This document shows, piece after piece, positions 51,820-58,326 of a stretch of 58,326 nucleotides of DNA. The notes under the pieces are model-generated. The model had not been told where the DNA came from. It made no database searches and was given only the letters and a program-made list of their open reading frames with translations. The stretch spans positions 1-58,326 of the forward strand of contig NZ_JAGGOK010000067.1 in assembly GCF_018614615.1 (NCBI RefSeq), read 5' to 3'. Every line of letters begins with the position of its first letter. The stretch's first letter is position 1. The translations under genes and the position numbers were made by a program. Source of the DNA: Streptomyces sp. ISL-100. GTDB lineage: Bacteria; Actinomycetota; Actinomycetes; Streptomycetales; Streptomycetaceae.

Positions 51820-53046
51820 CTAGTGAGGGAAGGCGGCGAGGGAGTGTGTGAGCTGTACCGTCGGAGACGACGACTTGTCGGGCGGGGCAGGGATCTTGTC
51901 GCAGAACTCCGCCTCGATCACGTTGACGTAGAGCGATGCATCCTGCAGCCAGTCACCGTTGATGTTGAACGTCAGCTGGTGTTTCCCGTCTTCCGTGCCG
52001 ACCATCGCGGAAAGGGAGCCGTTCGTACGGCCGCTCTTGCCCACTACCTTCACGCCGCAGGACAGTTTCGCGAACTCGAGCCCGAGCCCGTACCCAACCC
52101 CCTCGCCCGCCGACACCTCGTCAAGCATCTCCTTCATTTGGGCAGCGGGCATCAACTCGCCCCGTAACAACGCACGGTGGAAGCGGTTGAGGTCACCGTT
52201 CGTGGAGATGATGTCGCCGGCCGCGCCCAGCCAGGTCATGTTCTGCTCGGTGGCGTCATGGATCTTGGCGTCGGGAGCGTCCTGGTGGAGGCGGGAGTAG
52301 CCGATGGGGTGCGGGTTCGGCATCTGTGGCGCCGTGCCGGGGAACGACGTCCCGCGCAGCTTCAATGGCCGGATTATGCGGCGGGTGACCTCCTGCTTGT
52401 ACGAATGGCCCGTTGCCCTCTCTATGACCATCCCGGCGATCACAAAGTTGGTGTTCGAGTACGACGGCGCCTTTTCCGGATCGGGCCTGGGCGGGTACTT
52501 GAGCGCGATCGCCACGAGTTCATCGGGCGTATGGGTGTCGTACCGGTGCTCTGGAAAGCCGAGGCCTGCGGCGTCGTGCAGGAATGCGCGATCGTCGGTG
52601 TAGTTGGCGATGCCGCTGGTGTGGCTGAGGAGTTGGCGCAAAGTGATCTTGCCGCCGTCGTACCCGTTGCCCTGCACCAGACCGGGCAGCCATGTCTCGA
52701 CGGTGTCGTCCAGGCTCAGTCTTCCTTCCGCCTCCAGTTGGAGCAGGACGGTCGCGATGAACGTCTTGGTGATGCTGGCCCCGCGGAAGTGGTCGCCGGC
52801 CGAACGCTTGCGGCCCGTGGCAGTGTCCGCGTAACCCGCCGCGCCGGACCACCTCCCCTTGCCGTCCTGGGCCTTGGCGGCCACTCCGGGAAGTCCGCCC
52901 TTCTCGACCAGATTATGCAGTGCGGTCCGGGTCGCCTCGTGTCCGCGCTCTGGTTGCGCCGCGTGCGCGGACGGGGTGAGCGTGGCCGCTCCCACGGCTA
53001 CGGCCAGTGACAGGGCGAGTAAGGCGGTATGTGCCCGCTGCTTCAT
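51820..53046 (-). CDS. Secreted serine hydrolase (beta-lactamase/DD-peptidase fold)
   Basis: 408 residues with a Sec signal (LLALSLAVAVGAATLTPSAH). Class C-like active-site motifs: S91-ITK-94 (SxxK), YSN in APSYSNTNF (YxN) and KSG in VVGKSGRTNG. Family landmarks LRQLLSHTSGIANYTDD and AGDIISTNGDLNRFHRAL. It probably acts as a D-alanyl-D-alanine carboxypeptidase or esterase outside the cell. Two cysteines (SCGV, EFCD) may form a disulfide. ATG at 53046. Confidence 0.9.
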   Translation of the reverse strand: MKQRAHTALLALSLAVAVGAATLTPSAHAAQPERGHEATRTALHNLVEKGGLPGVAAKAQDGKGRWSGAAGYADTATGRKRSAGDHFRGASITKTFIATVLLQLEAEGRLSLDDTVETWLPGLVQGNGYDGGKITLRQLLSHTSGIANYTDDRAFLHDAAGLGFPEHRYDTHTPDELVAIALKYPPRPDPEKAPSYSNTNFVIAGMVIERATGHSYKQEVTRRIIRPLKLRGTSFPGTAPQMPNPHPIGYSRLHQDAPDAKIHDATEQNMTWLGAAGDIISTNGDLNRFHRALLRGELMPAAQMKEMLDEVSAGEGVGYGLGLEFAKLSCGVKVVGKSGRTNGSLSAMVGTEDGKHQLTFNINGDWLQDASLYVNVIEAEFCDKIPAPPDKSSSPTVQLTHSLAAFPH

Positions 53047-53477
53047 AGATGGGGCCTCCAGGTCACCGAGGGGCCCGTCGAGCCCCTGCGGTGTGAGTGA
53101 CGCCGAACGCGGGGGCCAGGGTTGAGGGTTGAGACTTACGCCTTCGTCGGCACCATCGGGTACGTCATTGACGTGCTGCTGCTGATGTGGGCTCTCATGC
53201 TGCGCTGCCCAAGGCACACGCACCTGACCGCCGCAGTGTCTCTCCCCGGCGCCCCCGTGCGTTTGGGCGAGGCGCGGCGTTGGTGGTTCGGACGGGGACG
53301 ACAAACCGCAGCCCGTCGATCGAGTCCAGCAGGCCATCTCCCCAGTACACGATTGGCACTTGCCCTGGGGGGCTATCAGCGCCGCGTTCGGCGCGCAGGC
53401 GGAGCTGGTCGACGCACCAGCCGTGCCTGGGTCAAGAGCTCGTAACCGGGTTCCGGCCCCGCCTCCGCGCCCACCGT
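53047..53477. other. Intergenic stretch, nothing firm
   Basis: About 430 bp upstream of the serine hydrolase, with no recognised gene; possibly more of the transposase whose end follows. Confidence 0.35.
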
Positions 53478-53650
53478 GACCAAGGCGTGGGTGGATGCGG
53501 GGTTCAAGAACGCCGTCGTCGAGCACGGCGCCCGGCTCGGCATCAACGTCGAGATCGTGCAGCGCCAGGTGGGCGCGAGAGGGTTCGCGCCGTAACCCAA
53601 GCAATGGGTGGTCGAGCAGACCCCGGGCACCCGGCGAGGCACGGGCGGGG
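53478..53650 (+). pseudogene. IS5-type transposase scrap
   Basis: Plus-strand TKAWVDAGFKNAVVEHGARL, GINVEIVQRQVGARGFAP, stop TAA, then PKQWVVEQTPGTRR: the 'KAW-D-G-K' to 'RWVVERT' segment of an IS5-group transposase with an in-frame stop. Confidence 0.65.
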
Positions 53651-53737
53651 GCGGGGGCGGGGGTGGAAGGATGTCGGACAGTATGGCGTGCCCGTACGGA
53701 AGTTGACAGCCCGAACGCAGCACGTCAGAGTCCCGGC

Positions 53738-55204
53738 GTGAGCGAGACCAACGATCTGACGCCGGCCGAGGTACGTATATGGCGGGCCTTTCCACGAGGT
53801 GAGTCCGTGGACTTCCGCGCCGCCGAGAACGAGGATCCGGCGCTCGGCAACACCTGGGGCGCCGAGCGGACCGTACGGGCGAGTGTGCTGCGGGCGCTGC
53901 TGATCAAGGCTCCGCAGGAGGAGGGGGAGATCGCCGCGCTCAAGATCACGGGGGCGCGGATCACCGGCGTACTGGACCTGAGGTACGCCACGATCGACGC
54001 CGCCATCCGGCTGAGCAGCTGCCAATTCGATGGCGTTCCGGACCTGTACGGCGCCCAGCTGCGCCAGCTCAATCTGAGCAATTCCGTTCTGCCGGGCCTG
54101 ACCTCGGCGACCTTGCGGGTCGAGGGGGTGCTGCGGATGACGGACTGCCGTATGCGGGGGCCGGTACGGCTTGGCGGGGCGCAGATATCCGGGGCGCTGT
54201 TCATGGAGCGCGCGGAGTTCACGGCGACGGACGACTCCGAGCCGGTGCTGCAGCTCAACCAGGCCACGATCGGGGACGACTTGTGGGCGCCAGAAATGCG
54301 CGCGCACGGACAGGTACGGCTCACTGGCGCCTCCGTCGCCGGGCGGGTCAACGTTCAGGACGCCGTGTTCAACAAGCCCGATGGCACCGCGCTGGACGCG
54401 CAGAACCTCAACGTGGGAGCCCATGTACGGGCGCGGTGTGTACGTGCCCAGGGCCGGGTCGAGCTCCGAGGCTCGCGCATATCGGGCCGTCTCGACCTAC
54501 TCCACGCCCACCTCTCGCATCCGGGCGACACGGCACTGCGGGCCAGCAGTTGTGTCATCGGTGAACTCTGGCTGCGCAGGGGCGATCGCATCGAGGGCGC
54601 CCTGAATCTACGGCGTTCTCAAATAGAGATCCTGACCCTTGAACCGGAGATGCTGCCGGACCAGGTGTATCTCAGCAATCTCACATACACCGTACTCACC
54701 CCGCACGAGCCCGCCGAACGCCGCCTTCCGATGCTGGAGCGGGACGGCGAGCGGTATGAGCCGCACGGCTACGAGCAGCTGACGGCGGCCTACCGCCATG
54801 TCGGTGACGACGACGCGGCCCGGCTCGTCCAACTCGCCAAGCAGCGCCGCCGACGCACGACGCTCACCTGGTACGGGCGGCTGTGGGGGTATGTCCAGGA
54901 CGCCACCGTCGGCTACGGCTTCCGCCCGTTGCGCGCAGCCGTCTGGCTGCTGTCCCTCATGACCATCGGATCGATCGCGTATGCCCTGGACCACCCACGC
55001 CCCATCAAGACAGGAGAGGCCCCTGACTTCAACTCCGTTTTCTACACCCTCGACCTGCTCCTGCCGGTCGTCAACTTCGGCCAGGAGCCGGCGTTCGCCC
55101 CTGACGGCTGGCACCAGTGGCTGTCGTACGCCCTGATCATCACCGGCTGGACCCTGGCGACGACGATCGTCGCGGGCGTGACCCGTACGGTCAGCCGCCA
55201 ATGA
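53738..55204 (+). CDS. Membrane protein with beta-helical repeat domain
   Basis: 488 residues from a GTG at 53738. Residues about 50-330 are short repeats of the form 'ITG-LDL--A', 'V-GRV-V-DA-F', 'ISGRLDLLHAHLS', which should wind into a right-handed beta-helix like pentapeptide-repeat proteins. The C-terminus has two helices (AVWLLSLMTIGSIAYAL; WLSYALIITGWTLATTIVAG) around an FYTLDLLLPVVNFGQE segment reminiscent of a two-helix channel pore. Streptomyces databases often call such genes membrane-associated oxidoreductase, but I see no redox cofactor site. Function unknown. Confidence 0.75.
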   Translation: MSETNDLTPAEVRIWRAFPRGESVDFRAAENEDPALGNTWGAERTVRASVLRALLIKAPQEEGEIAALKITGARITGVLDLRYATIDAAIRLSSCQFDGVPDLYGAQLRQLNLSNSVLPGLTSATLRVEGVLRMTDCRMRGPVRLGGAQISGALFMERAEFTATDDSEPVLQLNQATIGDDLWAPEMRAHGQVRLTGASVAGRVNVQDAVFNKPDGTALDAQNLNVGAHVRARCVRAQGRVELRGSRISGRLDLLHAHLSHPGDTALRASSCVIGELWLRRGDRIEGALNLRRSQIEILTLEPEMLPDQVYLSNLTYTVLTPHEPAERRLPMLERDGERYEPHGYEQLTAAYRHVGDDDAARLVQLAKQRRRRTTLTWYGRLWGYVQDATVGYGFRPLRAAVWLLSLMTIGSIAYALDHPRPIKTGEAPDFNSVFYTLDLLLPVVNFGQEPAFAPDGWHQWLSYALIITGWTLATTIVAGVTRTVSRQ

Positions 55205-55310
55205 CCCTCTCCAGGGCTCGCGAAAACCTCGTAGAACGCCCTCTCCGAAAGCGGCGCTGGGTGCAGCGGAGGAGGCGCAGTGCTTTCATTGATGAGGGGT
55301 GGGGCTCGGG

Positions 55311-56138
55311 CTACGCCGCGGTGTCGTACGTGTAATGCCTGGTGTGATCCAGCATGTCGGCGGGCGTCACGTCGTTCCAGGGACGCATGACGTCATTGAG
55401 GCTCACCACGCTGGGTGTTCGGGCGGCAGGCAGGTACGTCGATCCCGGGTGCCGAGCCTGCCACTGGGCCCAGAGCCGGTCTATGAACGCATGATGCAGC
55501 CAGAAGACCGGGTCGTTGGGGGAGACACCGGTGGCCATCTGTCCGCCCACCCACACATGTACGCGGTTGTGAAGGTTGACGCCGCGCCAGCCTTCCAGGT
55601 GGTTGCGGAATCCGTCGGACGCGCTGTTCCAGGGCGTCGTGTCGTACGTGGGCATCGCGAGCACGGAGTCGACCTCCGCACGAGTGGGCAACTGCTGTCC
55701 GCCGGAGCCGAGGGCTCGGCGGAGAAAACCACGCCCGTCGACCCGTACGGACACCGGCCACTTGCCGGAGGTGGCTGCGAAGGCGCCGTCGCTCACTTGC
55801 CCGTCCCTGCTTCGGCCGGTACCGCCCAGGAAATCGGCCGCCCACAGAGAGGACGTGGGGGAGCGGTCCACAGTCCAGTCCCAGTAGGGCAGTGCCACGT
55901 CCGGGTTCACTGTCTGGAGAGCCTGCTCGAACTGTATGAGGAACCTGCGGTGCCAGGGCAGGAAGGACGGCGAACGGTGGCCCACACGGTCTCCGTTGTC
56001 GGTGTCGCTCATGATGAACGCGTTGTGGGTGGTAACAAACGTGTCGTAACGCCCGCTGCGCTTGAGCTCGAGCAGCGCGTCGACGAAGCGGCGCTTCTCG
56101 GCGGGGGTGAGGTTCGCCTGGTTCTTGCGTACGGTCAT
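55311..56138 (-). CDS. melC2: Tyrosinase MelC2
   Basis: 275-residue binuclear copper enzyme making melanin from tyrosine. CuA ligands in TTHNAFIM, GHRSPSFLPWHRRFL; CuB in HNRVHVWVG and DPVFWLHHAFIDRLW. PYWDWTVD is the family core. It lacks a signal peptide, as in Streptomyces, where it leaves the cell bound to its partner MelC1. Second gene of the melC operon: the chaperone gene lies 51 bp upstream on the same strand. Confidence 0.95.
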   Translation of the reverse strand: MTVRKNQANLTPAEKRRFVDALLELKRSGRYDTFVTTHNAFIMSDTDNGDRVGHRSPSFLPWHRRFLIQFEQALQTVNPDVALPYWDWTVDRSPTSSLWAADFLGGTGRSRDGQVSDGAFAATSGKWPVSVRVDGRGFLRRALGSGGQQLPTRAEVDSVLAMPTYDTTPWNSASDGFRNHLEGWRGVNLHNRVHVWVGGQMATGVSPNDPVFWLHHAFIDRLWAQWQARHPGSTYLPAARTPSVVSLNDVMRPWNDVTPADMLDHTRHYTYDTAA

Positions 56139-56189
56139 GGGAATGCCTTCGGGTTCAGGGTTGGACGGCGTTGCTGGATGGCGGTGACG

Positions 56190-56600
56190 TCAGACCAGCG
56201 GTTCGAGCTGCGATCCCTGAAGCTCGACCACGGCGGCGCGAGCCACGGCCCGCGGGCCGGCGAAGGTCTCGTAGTGATTGACAACGCTGATCCACGTGCC
56301 GTCGGCGTTCTGCATCACGTGCAGCTCCTCGCCGTCGATGTGCACGGAGTAACCGGCGCCGTGGTGTCCTCCGTGATGTGACGGCGCGCCTTGTATGCGA
56401 CGTCCTTTGAAGGACTCGTCGAACGGCTTCGGCTGTGTGGGTGTGTGCCCGGAGCCTTCCGGGGAGTGGGCTTCCCGGGTACGGTGACCGGCGGCCGGAG
56501 GGCCGGAGGGCTCGGCCGTTCGCGCGAAGCCCGTCAGGGCGAGGCCGGCCAGAGCCGTGGCGGAGGCGCCCAGGGCGCGGCGTCGGCTTATTTGAGACAT
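56190..56600 (-). CDS. melC1: Tyrosinase copper chaperone MelC1
   Basis: 136 residues. Twin-arginine signal (ISRRRALGASATALAGLALT), then a histidine-rich part (APSHHGGHHGAGYSVHIDGE) and LHVMQNADGTWISVVNHYET. The protein loads copper into MelC2 and carries it through the Tat pathway. First gene of the melC operon. Confidence 0.93.
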   Translation of the reverse strand: MSQISRRRALGASATALAGLALTGFARTAEPSGPPAAGHRTREAHSPEGSGHTPTQPKPFDESFKGRRIQGAPSHHGGHHGAGYSVHIDGEELHVMQNADGTWISVVNHYETFAGPRAVARAAVVELQGSQLEPLV

Positions 56601-57008
56601 GGGTGTTCCCCCTGGTTATTGCGAGTCGATGCGAGTTGATGCGCCCGGGACCCCTGTTGCGGCGCTGGGCAGCAAAGTGACGACCCCTCACCGGGGAACA
56701 TCCGGCTGGTCAGGCCGTCCGGGCCCCGGCGGGCCTGACGGGGAATATGACTACAGCCTTATGTCCGGCAGGGCGAAGTCGCCGTGCAGTCTTTGGTCGC
56801 TATACGGACAAGGGGCCACACATAGTGCGGATTTGAACCAAGTCGATCTTCCTGTGCTGCTCGTTGCGTTGAGATTGATCCGAAGATTTTGCGGAGAAGG
56901 TAGGGAAGACGTGAAGGATTTGCTGCCGCATGCTGGCAACCGTGGCAGTCGTCACGCCCGGAGGCTGTCCGGATTTGTAGGTGGGGCTTGAGCGAAGGAG
57001 TGCAGGCT
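56601..57008. other. Gap upstream of melC1
   Basis: About 400 bp. It should contain the melC promoter. Part of it (56740-56940) is less GC-rich than the surroundings; I see no gene. Confidence 0.4.
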
Positions 57009-57389
57009 CTACGGAGCGAGGCGCCGGCCGAGTGACTCGAGGATCTCGATATGTCCGCCGGAGCATCGGTCGTGGTCGTTCAGCAGAAGGCGGACTGTGC
57101 GCTCCCGGGGCCGGCCACAGTCGCATGCTTCTGTGGGTTTGTTCGTCCGTGTGAAGCGGGGGCTGCGCAGGATGTCCATGACGACTTCGCAGCATTCCAA
57201 CCAGTGGTCAATGCTGGGCGTGCTGAAGGTCGGCAGGCCGCCGGAGCTGGACTGGTCGCGTTGCGCGATCGACTGCGTCGGAGTCCGGGCTGCAAAGGCA
57301 TCTGACAGGACCGATCCGCGCCTTCGTCGGCACAGCCGCAGTCCCCATCTGCCAGCACCAACCCACCAAATGACGACGACTCTGTTCAC
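57009..57389 (-). CDS. Hypothetical protein, cysteine-containing C-terminal part clear
   Basis: The last 75 residues look like a true protein: IDHWLECCEVVMDILRSPRF, TRTNKPTEACDCGRPRERTV, RLLLNDHDRCSGGHIEILES. The cysteines (ECC, ACDC, RCSGGH) could bind a metal. The N-terminal 45 residues are arginine-rich and doubtful, so the start is uncertain and a frameshift is possible. No family recognised. Confidence 0.45.
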   Translation of the reverse strand: MNRVVVIWWVGAGRWGLRLCRRRRGSVLSDAFAARTPTQSIAQRDQSSSGGLPTFSTPSIDHWLECCEVVMDILRSPRFTRTNKPTEACDCGRPRERTVRLLLNDHDRCSGGHIEILESLGRRLAP

Positions 57390-57461
57390 CGATCTCGCAC
57401 GGCATCGTGACCGTCGCTGCCCATCGTTCTCTGGCTTCGCACGTGACCCGCCGGACAGTTC

Positions 57462-57890
57462 TTAGCCGACCGCCACCACGACGCCCAGTAGGGCGAGCAC
57501 GACGCAGAACGGTGCGTACACCCGTCGGTTCAGCCGGTTGTAGAGCTCATTGCCCTTGCTGGTGGTGAATGGCTCGACCAGCCCACGCAGGGCCATGACC
57601 GCGACCAGGCCCCAAATGCCCATGGCGTACAGCCAGTCGGGGACGAAACGCAGTCCGTCCCAGTTCGCCGCCAGGGCCACATACGCGGCCCCGACCAGCA
57701 ACGCCGCCACCAGGGCGGTCAGCAGGGTCGGGATTTCTTCCGAGTCGGGTATGGCCTTCCGGGCCAAGTCCTCCTGGGAAGTGGCCGGCCAGTAGACGCC
57801 GACGGCCCAGAGGAAGTGGAGCACGCCGACCGTGAACAGCGCGGCGGCGAGGAGGAGACTGGCGACGTTGATCATGCGGCGCTCCGTCAT
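57462..57890 (-). CDS. DUF3995 membrane protein
   Basis: 142 residues with four helices: SLLLAAALFTVGVLHFLWAV, LLTALVAALLVGAAYVALA, WLYAMGIWGLVAVMALRGLV, VYAPFCVVLALLGVVVAV. It has the 'LHFLWA' signature of DUF3995. Function unknown. A damaged member of the family lies at 8414-8917. Confidence 0.8.
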   Translation of the reverse strand: MTERRMINVASLLLAAALFTVGVLHFLWAVGVYWPATSQEDLARKAIPDSEEIPTLLTALVAALLVGAAYVALAANWDGLRFVPDWLYAMGIWGLVAVMALRGLVEPFTTSKGNELYNRLNRRVYAPFCVVLALLGVVVAVG

Positions 57891-58326
57891 TCCGTTCGAT
57901 CAGCAGTGCACGGCATTCGTCCGACGGCCCTGACGATAACCCTCGGCGAAGCGGGCCGGTTCATCGCCCCAACGGTGCTGGTTTCAGGCCCCGCGCCACG
58001 TAGTCCGGCATCGGCCATCGGCAGATTGGCCTGCGAGAACCGGCCGGGGGTTCTGACCGGTTTGGCGACTGCCCCATCGAACACTGCCTAGGCGAGGCGC
58101 GCCCGCGGCTGGTTCCAGGTCCGCCGATCTGGACGACCGAGGCCGTGATCGGCGGCGTCACTGGAACGCTGCGCTGCCCGCAGCTGTCACCGATCGGTCA
58201 CCAGTCACGTGCCCGATTCGACCACGGGCAGGGGTGGGCGGCCCTAAAGCCCTGCATCGATGCCTGCGGGCGGTGTTGTGGCCCTTGCCCGTGCCAAAGA
58301 GGCTCCCCTAGAAGGCTCGTGAAGAT
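57891..58326. other. Right edge of window, nothing recognised
   Basis: About 435 bp with no frame that I can assign to a protein family. Confidence 0.4.

Noticed and set aside
1..58326. CRISPR arrays, tRNA or rRNA genes
   Set aside because: No regularly spaced repeats, cloverleaf-like sequences or rRNA segments were noticed on reading either strand.

Overview
The window is high-GC actinobacterial DNA and almost certainly Streptomyces. It carries a melC1/melC2 tyrosinase pair, an LAxTG sortase substrate, GTG/TTG starts, and ArsR, ArsO, Acr3 and ArsC proteins of streptomycete type. It looks like an accessory chromosome-arm or plasmid region rich in dead genes and insertion-sequence debris.

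Left flank (1-9.3 kb): a partial VOC gene, an MFS pump, and a winged-helix regulator gene cut by a complete 4,315-bp IS21-family element (1817-6131). The element has an 18-bp imperfect terminal repeat and a 7-bp target duplication (CACCGGT), and it carries two passenger genes, a cupredoxin-like lipoprotein and a CPBP protease. Removing the element and one duplication copy restores an open 333-codon regulator. A VOC gene, a cupin and two decayed genes follow.

Arsenic island (9.3-32.3 kb), the core of the window. 9.3-13.8 kb is a classical resistance module: two divergent arsC/arsR pairs, acr3, a 66-residue membrane protein, arsO and a third arsR. 14.36-25.3 kb is one tightly packed plus-strand series of twelve genes: an ArsL-like radical SAM enzyme ending in RCCVKC, a FemAB/GNAT-like acyltransferase, a G3E GTPase, ArsM, a divergent PiT-type permease, an ArsR, an ATP-grasp ligase, then the methionine-salvage genes mtnA, mtnB, mtnD, mtnC and a broken mtnP. 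ArsL of the arsinothricin pathway transfers the 3-amino-3-carboxypropyl group of SAM to As(III), and its co-product is methylthioadenosine, the substrate of the salvage pathway. ArsM then methylates arsenic. I therefore read this operon as an arsinothricin-type organoarsenical pathway with built-in co-product recycling and a possible peptide or amide tailoring step by the ligase and acyltransferase. Facing it are arsN1 (arsinothricin N-acetyltransferase type) and arsP (organoarsenical efflux), with four ArsR-family genes between 20 and 29 kb (seven in the island overall), a flavoprotein with a cysteine tail and an MFS pump.

Right flank (32.3-58.3 kb): pseudogenes and transposase remnants (IS3/IS481-like, IS5-like, IS110, IS701-like) mixed with intact genes: a VOC protein, a methyltransferase, a secreted adenosine deaminase, a sugar-binding lipoprotein, an FG-GAP protein, a SpoIIE-type phosphatase, an LAxTG surface protein, a serine hydrolase, a membrane protein with a repeat domain, tyrosinase and its chaperone, and a DUF3995 protein. 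Several genes here are broken in informative ways: a LigT-like gene frameshifted by a 7-bp tandem repeat, a lipoprotein frameshifted in a poly-G run, and an Hsp70-DUF6585 fusion with an internal amber codon.
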